Shown: positions 33,497-43,430, numbered from the stretch's first letter. The stretch: DNA of 52,597 nucleotides from Deltaproteobacteria bacterium (GCA_029261895.1 JAJDAK010000092.1:1-52597); one strand, 5' to 3'. Numbers and translations are program-made. Notes: generated by a model not told the origin, from the sequence alone.

Positions 33497-36400
33497 ATGA
33501 AAATTACCCTCCTGCTGCTGCAATTGCTCCTGCTGATCGTCGTCACGACCGGTGTCGGCGGAGCTGCATTCGCGGATTACAAAACGGCGGTTTTGGCGGA
33601 TCCAAATATCGTGGCGTACTGGCGCTTTGAAGAGAACAACGCGAATGCGGTGGTTGCGGCGCCAGAAGCCGGACCGCCCGTCCAGGTCAACGCGACCATC
33701 GGCGCGAACCCACACGATCTACCGACGGGCGCATCGACTTCAACCGGAGCGGGTATCGGATTCAAGGGGTCTGGCGCGCCGTACATGCAGATTCTTCATC
33801 AACCGAAATTTCAAGTCGACCAGGGCACGATCATGTTCTGGTTTAAGCCAGATGCATCGCCAAAAAACCCAACCGTTCTCTTCCAAAAAGGTGACGTTAT
33901 TGCCGGCTGCACTTGGGACATCGATTGCCCGCTGCTTGAGATCAGTTGGGAGCGTGTTGGAAGCGAGGAAGGTATCAAGGTTCGATTTAATGATGGAACG
34001 GTCGGTGGTGACTATATCTTCGTGAGTATCGATGGCAAGACTCGCGAGCAGCACATTAGCTACGGCGCTCCGTATAACGATTGGCATCATTTAGCGCTGA
34101 CATTTGATGCAACCGATCCCGAAGGGGATATCAAGATCTATCTGGACGGTTTCCCTCGTATGAGTTATCGCGTGGCGCGGTCGATCTCGCTGGGCAACTC
34201 AGACGCAACCGTGAGTGCATCCGTCGGACTGACTTCTAATCAGGGAAATATTTGGATCGGCGATTCCTGGGATGCGGCTCATACGTTTCAAGATCGCTCC
34301 GATGATGGCATGGATGAGCTCGCGATCTTCAGCCGAGCGCTCACTCTCAAAGAAATTCAGGACATTCTCGAAGCGGACTTTGGCTCAAAGTTCCTTGACA
34401 CGATCTACTTCTCAAATGCGAAGGTCGAAAAACTAGACGGGCAGAAGTTTGATAACGGTGACGTTGGCATGTGGAGCCGTGCGGCGTTTGATGCGTATCC
34501 CCCGACTACACCCGGACCCGGGCTGGGGCGCGGACTTGCGACGGGTTGGGCCTACTTCGGCGAGCAGCTCCACGGCATGAGCAGCGTTCCGACCGTAGAC
34601 GCGTTTCACATCGATACCGCCAGCGGGTTGATGTATTTCTCGCATCTCCTGAGCGTGGATTGGTGGGACAACGTCAATGACGTGAAATTCAGCGCAGCGG
34701 ATGGCGACATCGTCCGTTACAACCCAGCAACACACCATGCGGAGAAGGTATTCTGCGAAGCTCAGAGCTTTAATGGTGGCCAGGACGTGATCGCATTCTC
34801 CATTAAGCCAAACGGAAACTGGCTCATGTCTGTCCAGGTTCCGACGATCTTTTGGGCGGGGGGAAGTGGCTTCGGTAGCAATGTAATTCGAAAAGAAGTT
34901 TTCGAGTTTATACCCGAGCCAGGTGCGCTGACGTCCCCAGCCACGCCCACCTGCAGCGGGGGTTTTACCACCAACGGCCATACCTGGGTTGGCATTCCGC
35001 TTAATACCACAACAGTTTATTCAGGAAACGCAAACATCAATGCGGTTCATGCCGTGACAGATGATCTATTTCTGTTTTCAATTGCAGCGGCATCCGAGAC
35101 CTACATCGGTCCTGGCGCGAGCGGGGAGAAGGTTCGCGATGGAGACATCGCCCTCTATGACACTTTAGCGGGCAAGTTACTCCCGAGCCCTGACGATCCA
35201 AATATGCCGTTCCCGCTCTACTTTTCTGAAGATGCGTTTGAGACCGCCGAGGACGTCAACGCAATTTCGTTGGATTACATCCCTTCGATTTATCGCGGGC
35301 TCGAAGTCACGCCCATAGCGGGAACCCTTCAGGCGGACCAAGGTCTCTACTGCGAGGGCAAGGAGTTTCAGGTTCGAGCGAAAGCTATGGATAACAGTAC
35401 GTGGGTTGGGACGTTGCCGTCTTTCCTAAACTCGGCGATTTTTGAGCTAGATAGCGGCGCAGGCGAAGGCACGTGGACACAGACTGTCGGGCCCGCGCTA
35501 ATCAAATGGTCCGAATCGAACGGCAAGGCGATTTTCGTTCGCACAAGTACGATCGAGGCGTTCGACTACAGTTTCCGACTCGACTACGAAGGCGCCAATA
35601 CTGCGAGCACGTATCCTGACACGATGACTGTTGAGGCGCGGCACTGGGATGCCTCGAATCAGCCCACGCAGAGTTTCAAAGGCACGGCGGATGTCGCGTG
35701 GAAGGCCTTCGGTCTGATGATCGAGGATGATGATACCGCCTACGCTGGGGGCTCCGCAGTGCAGCGCGCGTGGGCATCGGGCACGCCGAATGTTCCTTTA
35801 CGTATTACTGCGTATGGCGATTTGGCCGGTACAGGTAGTTGCGAAGTGATTGAAGCGTTTGATGGCGCGCAGAACCTGATCTTCGCTGCCGTTCCCGTCG
35901 ACCCTAGCCCAACGGCGGGCCTAAATTTTACGCTCGACTATACGAGTAACCCGGGTCTGAATTCACATCCGATCCCGGAATGGACGCTTCTCAACAGCGT
36001 TCAATTTACCGATGGCATGAGTGAGCGAATCACATTGAATTACCCTGACGTGGGGGAGTTCACGCTCGTATTCGTAGGCGGCATGTTTGATCCAAGCGGT
36101 GATTATTTAAGCATGATTGGAAACTATCCCGCTCGTTTTTATCCTCATAAAACTCGAATCCAATGGGTGCGTAATAGCTCAGACCAAGACGTTGGCTCCA
36201 GTGCCGCTGCAGTTCAGTGCGACGCTTCCACACCTCCCACGGCGTGGGCAGTTGCGGGCGAGGCGTTCAAAGTACGCGTCGAAGTCCTCAATGATGCCAA
36301 CGGCTTTGTGCCGGGGTTCGATCCGAACGAGCTCCTACTAGAATCCGTCGCGGTCACGAGTCCAGACCCGAATCTAGATCCCACAAGTTATTTTCAGGCT

Positions 36401-37609
36401 GGCTCTGGAATCAAGGATCCCAATGCCACATTCATCGACTTCAATGCTGCCGAGTACGATGAGGCGGGTTCCTTTTCCATTCGCGCACGCATTCCGAACT
36501 ACAAGGGCTGGACCGGTGTAGCCGACATTGCGAGCACAGCCAAGAACGTAGGCCGCTTCCGCCCGGATCATTTCGAGTCGAAACCCGCCGATAACGTCAC
36601 AGGTTCGATAAGCGCACAGTGCATGGAAGGCTCAGGCGTTGCGGCCATCCTCAAGGGTGCGCCGCTGAACATTGCCAATGGTCCCGGCATGAGGGTCCGC
36701 GCCATCAACGCAGACGGCATCCACATGCTCCAGTACCCTACCGATGCATGCCACCGATTGAGCTGGAGTAAATCGACCGAAGGTATTGCAAATCCCATCA
36801 CTGATCCTCTCGCGAGCCCAGCGATCGTCATCGATCCTAATACCTTCGTTCCGCCACGACCGACACTCGAAAACATCGATCAGGCAAACGGCTGGTTCAC
36901 CGCACGCTTTCCCACCACCGGCGGTCTCACCTATCCACGCGGTGTTACACCTGGCACATCTCACGCAAGCAATATTCAGGTCCAATTGAAAGTCCAAGAT
37001 GAAGATGGCGTCACCGATGGTGCTGGCACGCAAAACTTCAGCATCTCGAGCTTTGAGCCCGTGGTCGGTGGGACGCAATCTCTTGCCAACGTCCACTACG
37101 CACGCTTGAGAATCCAGTCCACCTACGGTGACGAGCGCGTCAATCGCACGCTCCCGATCTACGTGGAGAGCGTGAGCACGAACGGAGGTTGGCAGTCGCT
37201 GGGAGCCGCGATCACGGGAAGCTGCTCGGGGGAGTGGCTGAAGTCGGCCATCGACTTTGGTTCAACGCCAACAAAAATAACAGACACACCTGTGTCCGAA
37301 GTCCTTCTCGCTGAGGACATCACGGGCGGCAACGGCGTTGTTGGTCCTGGTGGCTGGACTGCCCGCCACGATCTCACCGGTGGCACGGCCAGCGACGATC
37401 GCGTGAACCTTGATATCACCGCTCCAGGCGTTGGCAACACCGGAACACTCTACATCCAACTCAATATTGCTGGAACCAACGTTGCACCTTATCTCGGTTG
37501 GCCCTGGACCGACCATAACGGCAACGCCACTGTGAATCCGGAAGCCACACTACGTTTTGGAATCTATCGTCGAGAAGACGAAGTCGTCTTCATTCGGGAG
37601 CTCTACTAA
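33497..37609 (+). CDS. mshQ: MshQ-like giant surface protein 2
   Basis: A 1370-residue paralogue of the previous gene. The signal peptide ends near GGAAFA (residue 26), with mature N-terminus DYKTAV. The LamG domain has GTIMFWF, the Cys pair of GCTWDIDC and WHHLALTFD. The central module has VDAFHID, DGDIVRYN, FSIKPNGNWLM, INAVHAV, DGDIALYD and VNAIS. Ig-like domains include YCEGKEF, GSCEVIEAFDG and AGEAFKVRV, and the C-terminus is RFGIYRREDEVVFIRELY. It begins 15 bases after mshQ1 without a strong ribosome site (GGGAAC only), so translation may depend on the upstream gene. Its stop overlaps the next start (TAATG). Confidence 0.87.
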   Translation: MKITLLLLQLLLLIVVTTGVGGAAFADYKTAVLADPNIVAYWRFEENNANAVVAAPEAGPPVQVNATIGANPHDLPTGASTSTGAGIGFKGSGAPYMQILHQPKFQVDQGTIMFWFKPDASPKNPTVLFQKGDVIAGCTWDIDCPLLEISWERVGSEEGIKVRFNDGTVGGDYIFVSIDGKTREQHISYGAPYNDWHHLALTFDATDPEGDIKIYLDGFPRMSYRVARSISLGNSDATVSASVGLTSNQGNIWIGDSWDAAHTFQDRSDDGMDELAIFSRALTLKEIQDILEADFGSKFLDTIYFSNAKVEKLDGQKFDNGDVGMWSRAAFDAYPPTTPGPGLGRGLATGWAYFGEQLHGMSSVPTVDAFHIDTASGLMYFSHLLSVDWWDNVNDVKFSAADGDIVRYNPATHHAEKVFCEAQSFNGGQDVIAFSIKPNGNWLMSVQVPTIFWAGGSGFGSNVIRKEVFEFIPEPGALTSPATPTCSGGFTTNGHTWVGIPLNTTTVYSGNANINAVHAVTDDLFLFSIAAASETYIGPGASGEKVRDGDIALYDTLAGKLLPSPDDPNMPFPLYFSEDAFETAEDVNAISLDYIPSIYRGLEVTPIAGTLQADQGLYCEGKEFQVRAKAMDNSTWVGTLPSFLNSAIFELDSGAGEGTWTQTVGPALIKWSESNGKAIFVRTSTIEAFDYSFRLDYEGANTASTYPDTMTVEARHWDASNQPTQSFKGTADVAWKAFGLMIEDDDTAYAGGSAVQRAWASGTPNVPLRITAYGDLAGTGSCEVIEAFDGAQNLIFAAVPVDPSPTAGLNFTLDYTSNPGLNSHPIPEWTLLNSVQFTDGMSERITLNYPDVGEFTLVFVGGMFDPSGDYLSMIGNYPARFYPHKTRIQWVRNSSDQDVGSSAAAVQCDASTPPTAWAVAGEAFKVRVEVLNDANGFVPGFDPNELLLESVAVTSPDPNLDPTSYFQAGSGIKDPNATFIDFNAAEYDEAGSFSIRARIPNYKGWTGVADIASTAKNVGRFRPDHFESKPADNVTGSISAQCMEGSGVAAILKGAPLNIANGPGMRVRAINADGIHMLQYPTDACHRLSWSKSTEGIANPITDPLASPAIVIDPNTFVPPRPTLENIDQANGWFTARFPTTGGLTYPRGVTPGTSHASNIQVQLKVQDEDGVTDGAGTQNFSISSFEPVVGGTQSLANVHYARLRIQSTYGDERVNRTLPIYVESVSTNGGWQSLGAAITGSCSGEWLKSAIDFGSTPTKITDTPVSEVLLAEDITGGNGVVGPGGWTARHDLTGGTASDDRVNLDITAPGVGNTGTLYIQLNIAGTNVAPYLGWPWTDHNGNATVNPEATLRFGIYRREDEVVFIRELY

Positions 37610-40600
37610 TGCCCATCCTGATCCTGCTGTTGTTGATGCTGGTCGCCCCTGCCGCGTACGCGGATTACTCCACGGGCATCATGGAATACAAAGACAACGG
37701 CCTCGTGGCGCGTTGGACGTTCGACGGAGCCAGCATGGCCGCCGAGCCCGGCCTGCCGTACACGGAATCTGCGGTTAAAACGTCGGGGGTGGTCAGTATT
37801 ACGGGTGCGGTTCCCGGCACCGGCGACGGTGCGAGAGTAGGCTCGAACCAGTACATCGAAATTCCGAATAGCACCGGTGCGCTCAATATGGACCGAGGCA
37901 CCCTCATGATGTGGGTCAAACCGACCGGTGGCCTCACGGATCGCTGGATCTTTCAGATGATCGACACGGGCTTCGGCGGCTGCATCCCGTACGTAGATTG
38001 CCCTGAATTCACTCTTCGTTGGCAAGAAACTTCCGCACCGGCTGTAGAGAATCTGCAGCTGACGCTACTCGATCCCACGGGAGATACGGCTGACTTCTCA
38101 ACGTATGATAACTCCAAACGCAGGCACTCGATCGAAGTTGGCGAATGGCATCATATTGCTATTACCTGGGACAAGACCGACCCCGAGGGTGATGTGAAGC
38201 TCTACGTAAACGGTTTTCTGCGTATGAACCAGCGTGTGTATACGTCCCGTCAACTAGCCAACCCCTTCGACCCCAACCATCCCGCACAGGCAGGACTCCG
38301 CGACATCGCGAGCCCGCTCTACATTGGCCGTTACTGGAATGCGAGCGTGAACACCTGGCGAACCGCATTGACGGCCGACGTCGATGATCTCGCGATCATC
38401 GACCGGCCGCTGGATCGCCTCGAACTTCAACGTCTGATCGGCAATACGTGGGGACCGAGAACCTACTACGGCTTCATGCTCTCCACCATTCACAATGAAC
38501 GCGGCGACGGAAACCGATTCCTCAGGGGCGATATCTTTCAATGGAGCGCCGAGCTCTCCAAAATGTGGCCCTCGCCCGGGGTGGGTGACGGACCGGGCAA
38601 GTCGACAGGCTGGGTTTTTCATGAAGAAGTCCTGCAAAACTCCAACAGGGGCCGAAACATCGACGCGTTTCACATGGATGAAACCACCGGGCGAATGTAT
38701 CTATCCTTCACGAACGACTTAACCATGCCTGGATTGTTCGTCAAAAAAGGCGACGTGGCCTGGTATGATCCGAAAACCCATACGGCGGGCTACACCTTTC
38801 GAGGGGATTTTTCGTTCATAGCCCCGCAGAACGTAGACGCGTTCTCGATCAGTAACACGGGCACGTTCCTCATGTCGACCCGGGGAGCCGCTACCTTCAG
38901 AGCTAGCAGCAGTCTTTATGGGGTAAAGAAGGACCAGATTTTTGAATTCGTTCCGGATCCTGTCTTAACAAATAGCCCCGCCCAGCATACATGGCGAGGA
39001 ATCCGCCTCGATGCCAGCACGGCGTTTTCGGCTATCTCTCCAAACGTCAACGCAGTGCACTCGGTTAACAGCGATACTTTCTATTTCTCCTATGCGGGCT
39101 CTAGCCTCACGTATCTCCCAACCGGTGACAAGGTCCGCGATGGAGACGTGGCGTTGTTCAATCATGTGACCGGCGAACTAATCGAGAACATCTATAGGCC
39201 TGCAAGTTATCCGAACCCGTACATTTGGTTTTCAGAGGACGAGCTCGAATCTAAACATGATGTCGACGCGCTCTACTCGAACTTCGATCCGCTCGAGTAT
39301 GCGGGACTTACGATTGAGCCGGTCAATGGAACGGATCTAAGCCTCTATTGTGAGCCGAAGCAGTTCCTCATTAGGGCAGAAGCCAACGACGGTTTCCTCT
39401 GGCCATTCGACACCACCACCATGCCGAGCGCGACGATCGTTTTGGATACGACAAACGGCGATGGAAATTGGAGTGTCCCGCTGGCCTCGCCGCTAAATCC
39501 GGCTCCCACGAACATTACGGCTGCTGCTGCTCCAAATCCTCCGTTCGGCGATGGCACGCGTACCTACACTTTCAGCGGCCCACCCTACGAATTCATGGTT
39601 GAACTCGATAACCGCGGCATCATTCCGCAGACCACCGACCCGGATCGCGTATCGATCACGGCGCGCCATGATGCGGTGACGCCGATGGCAGGAACCACGG
39701 ACATCAGCTTCCACGCCATGGGCTTCAGGATTACCGAAACTCTATGGCCCGCGACGGAAATTCTCGGTACCAAACTCGCGGGCGCCGATCCCAACGCAGG
39801 CTACGACCTACACGTGACCGCGTACGGGAGCGGACCCGCGGGTGGCGATTGTGATGTTGTGGAGGCCTACGACGGACCCAAGGATCTCGTCATTGTTAAT
39901 AACTATGTGGACCCTGTTGGACCCGCGGGGGGAGTGTACCCAGGTGTGACTGCGGCAGGCATTTTACCCGGCGGCTTTGGAGTCACTTTCACGGACGTAC
40001 CGTTCATTGAGGGAAGAATGACCGATCCAAACTTCCCGGGCAGACCACCGCTGAGAATCCGCTACAAGGATATCGGCACTTTAGCACTCCGTATCACCGA
40101 TCAACCTGATGGTACCGTGGAGCTTGCGGCCACCGCCTCTGGAACCCACAACGTCTTGGGTACGAGCAGCCTGACATTCATTCCGCACCAGCTTAATCTC
40201 ACCGCGACAAAAAACGACATGGCCAATACCCCCAACCTCGGCGCACTGTGTTCCTCAGAACCAAACGGGATCTTCGCCAAAGCCGGCGAGCCCTTCAAAA
40301 TCAAACTCGAGGCGCTCGACGCCGACGGCGACGGTGTACCCTCGATCGATCCAGCCGACGTCGAACTAACGTTCCGAAGCCTGGTCGATCCGGTACCCGG
40401 GCATGGCTTCGACGGCCTGCTCAAGAAAGGTACAGGCGTGAAGGTAGATCCAACCGCCAGCCCCCCGACAACACCGCTCCCCGATGGGCAGGTCGATTAC
40501 AACGCTGCCAAGTGGCTTGAAATCGGAACATTCACGATGCGCGCGGAACTCCCCAACTTTAAGGGAACGGGAGACGTTCTCGGTGCGGATTACACCGTCG

Positions 40601-41613
40601 GCCGCTTCACACCCGAAGGATTTGATATTAGAACCTGGACTCCAGGCGAGGTTGCCCCGGCATGTATCGATCCCGATGGAAACGGCGCGATAATGATGGG
40701 CGAGCGTTTCGATTTTCAAACAGACCCTAGCATCAAGGTGCTCCCCAAAGGCGTCGGCTCGATTCCTCTCTACAACTATCGGGGCGACTGCATGAAGTTG
40801 AATTCCGCGCTCTTGAACCCGACCTATGCAGATACCTCGCTACATGATCCGAATGTAGGCGCGGGTTTCGCGTTCATACCTGTCACCACAGACCCAAATA
40901 CTGCCCCATCTTATGATTTCACACTCAGTTTCGGGCCCGTGATTCCTAGCGACCCTAACGACGCGAACACATGGTTTCACTACGTACGACCATTAGCGGG
41001 TGCTCCACCAGTGCCGGCGTTCTTGGCGAACCTCAACACAGGCTTTAGTCTGACGGACGCGGACGGGATCAAACGGGGCACTCCGGCGGCCGACCCCAAT
41101 ACTGTCGGTACGACGATCGTTGGTGGAGGACAACTAGCGATTCACCACGGCCGTTTAAGAGTAGATACGGGTTACGGTGATGAACGACAGCCCGTTGATG
41201 TCCCCATGTTCGTTGAGAGTTGGGGCGGTAACGCTAACGGTTGGCTTCCGCTGACTGGAGACTGCTCGTCTAATGCGCTCGGAACATTGCTTGATTCCGG
41301 CGATATGAAACTCGCGATTTCCGAAGTAGGGTTAATCGAAACAGTCACTGATGGGGGCGGGCCATTCAACAATGGGCTGCCATGGACCAGTCAACACGAC
41401 TTCATTCAGGACCTAAACAGTCATAGAATTCGGGTATTTGCTCCAGGGCAGGGCAATGCCGGACAGCTCGAAATCACCATCGATCTGACACAGTTCAAAA
41501 GAAACGGGCAAGATGTCTTTGAGTTCCTTGGCAATCCGAACCCAAAGGGCGAAGCGCGCTTCGGCATCTTCAAACGCGAAGACGACGTGATCTTCATGCG
41601 GGAGATCTACTAG
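37609..41613 (+). CDS. mshQ: MshQ-like giant surface protein 3
   Basis: A 1334-residue paralogue. The signal peptide ends at PAAYA (residue 18), with mature DYSTGI. The LamG domain has GTLMMWV, the Cys pair of GCIPYVDC and WHHIAITWD. The central module is more diverged (IDAFHMD, VDAFSISNTGTFLM, VNAVHSV, DGDVALFN, VDALYSN). The Ig-like part has YCEPKQF, GDCDVVEAYDG and AGEPFKIKL, and the C-terminus is RFGIFKREDDVIFMREIY. It is the most divergent of the three and rich in DPN tripeptides. It starts on TAATG with mshQ2 and ends in the CTAG shared with the actF stop on the other strand. Confidence 0.87.
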   Translation: MPILILLLLMLVAPAAYADYSTGIMEYKDNGLVARWTFDGASMAAEPGLPYTESAVKTSGVVSITGAVPGTGDGARVGSNQYIEIPNSTGALNMDRGTLMMWVKPTGGLTDRWIFQMIDTGFGGCIPYVDCPEFTLRWQETSAPAVENLQLTLLDPTGDTADFSTYDNSKRRHSIEVGEWHHIAITWDKTDPEGDVKLYVNGFLRMNQRVYTSRQLANPFDPNHPAQAGLRDIASPLYIGRYWNASVNTWRTALTADVDDLAIIDRPLDRLELQRLIGNTWGPRTYYGFMLSTIHNERGDGNRFLRGDIFQWSAELSKMWPSPGVGDGPGKSTGWVFHEEVLQNSNRGRNIDAFHMDETTGRMYLSFTNDLTMPGLFVKKGDVAWYDPKTHTAGYTFRGDFSFIAPQNVDAFSISNTGTFLMSTRGAATFRASSSLYGVKKDQIFEFVPDPVLTNSPAQHTWRGIRLDASTAFSAISPNVNAVHSVNSDTFYFSYAGSSLTYLPTGDKVRDGDVALFNHVTGELIENIYRPASYPNPYIWFSEDELESKHDVDALYSNFDPLEYAGLTIEPVNGTDLSLYCEPKQFLIRAEANDGFLWPFDTTTMPSATIVLDTTNGDGNWSVPLASPLNPAPTNITAAAAPNPPFGDGTRTYTFSGPPYEFMVELDNRGIIPQTTDPDRVSITARHDAVTPMAGTTDISFHAMGFRITETLWPATEILGTKLAGADPNAGYDLHVTAYGSGPAGGDCDVVEAYDGPKDLVIVNNYVDPVGPAGGVYPGVTAAGILPGGFGVTFTDVPFIEGRMTDPNFPGRPPLRIRYKDIGTLALRITDQPDGTVELAATASGTHNVLGTSSLTFIPHQLNLTATKNDMANTPNLGALCSSEPNGIFAKAGEPFKIKLEALDADGDGVPSIDPADVELTFRSLVDPVPGHGFDGLLKKGTGVKVDPTASPPTTPLPDGQVDYNAAKWLEIGTFTMRAELPNFKGTGDVLGADYTVGRFTPEGFDIRTWTPGEVAPACIDPDGNGAIMMGERFDFQTDPSIKVLPKGVGSIPLYNYRGDCMKLNSALLNPTYADTSLHDPNVGAGFAFIPVTTDPNTAPSYDFTLSFGPVIPSDPNDANTWFHYVRPLAGAPPVPAFLANLNTGFSLTDADGIKRGTPAADPNTVGTTIVGGGQLAIHHGRLRVDTGYGDERQPVDVPMFVESWGGNANGWLPLTGDCSSNALGTLLDSGDMKLAISEVGLIETVTDGGGPFNNGLPWTSQHDFIQDLNSHRIRVFAPGQGNAGQLEITIDLTQFKRNGQDVFEFLGNPNPKGEARFGIFKREDDVIFMREIY

Positions 41614-42908
41614 GACTTCGCAGGAATGGCGCCGGGGAAGACCTTGGCAAACGCGAGGAAGCAGAGAAAGAAGAGCCCGACAAAGCCGAGCGCCACGCCG
41701 ATCTCCATCCAACCGAAGGGTGTGACGGCAGCGCCGGCGAGCACCTGCTCCGGTGTAATGAGCGACGGCGTCACCAGGATGTAGCGCTCGATCCAGAAAC
41801 CGAAGAGCGAACCAAACGCGACCGTGCCGAGAATGATCGGCGTCTTCTTTGGCTTCTGCCCCAGCAGCACCCAGAACGGAACCACCCAGAGCAGAATCCA
41901 CGTCACCAGCGTGAGCTTCACGTAGGGCTCAGAGATCCGCGTCCAGAAACCCTGTAGGTACCAGGTGTCCTGTACAAACTGTGTTCCCAAACGCGCAACG
42001 ATGAAGCTCGTTTCTTCAGGGATGTTGCCGTACCAAATCACCAAGTACTGCGACCAGAAGAGATACATCCAGAAGATGGAGAACGCGAAAATCATCTTGC
42101 CCATGTCGTGGCGACGACTTTCGGTGAATTGTCCCGCGAGGCCATCGCTATTGCGCATGAAGAGCAGGATGAGTGTTGCGAGCGATACCGCGGAAAGGAA
42201 TCCACCCCAAGCGAAGTACGCGGGGAACATGGTGGAAATCCAATGCGGCGCCAGCGACATGATCATGTCGGTTGCGATGAACGAATAGCCAATCGTAAAA
42301 CTGAGCGCGACGACGGCGGCCATCTTGCGGCAGCGCTTCTCCGCCAGCGCACGTTCGGCGGCTTCACCGCGCCAACCGCGGGTCCACATATCGACCATGC
42401 CCTTCATGGGTGTCGAAGGGTTATCGCGCGCGGCACCCAGCGTCGGGCGAATCGACATGTAGAGATAGATCTTGGAGACGCCGGCCAGATAAGCCAGCAG
42501 CACGACGTCGCGCAAGAATGTACTGGGGTCGGAGAGCCATAACTCCTTGCCATGGATATGCTCGGCAGCCCAAACAGGGTCGACCCATTGAAACAGATGC
42601 GATCGACCGATCCAGACAACGACGAAAAGCAGCAGCGACAGCGGTACGAACGCACCCATTGAATCCAAGACGCGATGAATCGGACCTTGCCAATTTGCAT
42701 TGGTGAGGCGCATCGCCGAACTCAGCACCAACGCACCCTGTGCGAGCACGGCCCACATCAACCAATTGTGCAGATAAACTCGGTACGCGCGTTCCGGGTC
42801 TTGGCTCAGGCCAACGCCGAAAGTCACGATTCCCACCAATGCGAGCGCGCCAAAAATCAGCATGGGACCGCGCGGCATCGAACGAGGCTGTGAGATTGTG
42901 GCAGACAT
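41610..42908 (-). CDS. actF: ACIII subunit ActF (NrfD-like membrane protein)
   Basis: A 432-residue polytopic membrane subunit of alternative complex III, the quinol:cytochrome c oxidoreductase that replaces bc1. About ten helices are seen, and blocks such as FSIFWMYLFWSQYLVIWYGNIPEET and EPYVKLTLVTWILLWVVPF (each in two helices) are typical of ActF. It is the last gene of actABCDEF, 3 bases after actE. It is convergent with mshQ3, the stops sharing CTAG. Cytochrome oxidase genes, which often follow actF, are not here. Confidence 0.92.
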   Translation of the reverse strand: MSATISQPRSMPRGPMLIFGALALVGIVTFGVGLSQDPERAYRVYLHNWLMWAVLAQGALVLSSAMRLTNANWQGPIHRVLDSMGAFVPLSLLLFVVVWIGRSHLFQWVDPVWAAEHIHGKELWLSDPSTFLRDVVLLAYLAGVSKIYLYMSIRPTLGAARDNPSTPMKGMVDMWTRGWRGEAAERALAEKRCRKMAAVVALSFTIGYSFIATDMIMSLAPHWISTMFPAYFAWGGFLSAVSLATLILLFMRNSDGLAGQFTESRRHDMGKMIFAFSIFWMYLFWSQYLVIWYGNIPEETSFIVARLGTQFVQDTWYLQGFWTRISEPYVKLTLVTWILLWVVPFWVLLGQKPKKTPIILGTVAFGSLFGFWIERYILVTPSLITPEQVLAGAAVTPFGWMEIGVALGFVGLFFLCFLAFAKVFPGAIPAKS

Positions 42909-42911
42909 CGC

Positions 42912-43430
42912 TTAGCTCCCCGGAATCAGCTTGCGCAGATAGTTCACGATATGCCAGCGATCCTGCGACGGGATCTGCGGATAACCCGGCATCACGGGTT
43001 TGCCGTAGCGAATCTTCATGAAGAGTTGCCCGTCTGATCGTGTCGGTACAATGCCCACGAGCGGGATCGCGCCAACACGAGGCCCGACGGTCGCGTTCAA
43101 CATCGCACCATCGGTACCGTGGCAAACGCTACAGTAGATACCGTAGAGCTCTTCGCCGCGCTCGACGGACGCAGTCGAGGCTTTAACCGGATTCATAAGC
43201 GCCATCGTTTCAGGTGCGACCAGTGCGGTGTAAGGCTCTAGGCGCGGCTCAATCCCACCAAAGGGAATCGTGTCTGCGGGCGGATCCAACGGCTGCACAT
43301 CTTCGAGCGCTTGAACGGCCGGTTGATCTTTCATCTGTGCGAACCAACCCGGAGAAACCTGCTCCCAACAACCCAGGCCTCCGACTGCGATCAACGAAAG
43401 CACCGCAATATTTGCCGCTCTAGCCTTCAA
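42912..43430 (-). CDS. actE: ACIII subunit ActE (monohaem cytochrome c lipoprotein)
   Basis: A 172-residue lipoprotein. The signal peptide ends in the lipobox GLGC (C21), and one CSVCH haem motif (about 100-104) is followed by a Met in KPVMPGYP as the probable axial ligand. In ACIII this subunit passes electrons from the pentahaem ActA side to the oxidase or a soluble cytochrome. It overlaps actD by 11 bases and is followed by actF after 3 bases. Confidence 0.92.
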   Translation of the reverse strand: MKARAANIAVLSLIAVGGLGCWEQVSPGWFAQMKDQPAVQALEDVQPLDPPADTIPFGGIEPRLEPYTALVAPETMALMNPVKASTASVERGEELYGIYCSVCHGTDGAMLNATVGPRVGAIPLVGIVPTRSDGQLFMKIRYGKPVMPGYPQIPSQDRWHIVNYLRKLIPGS

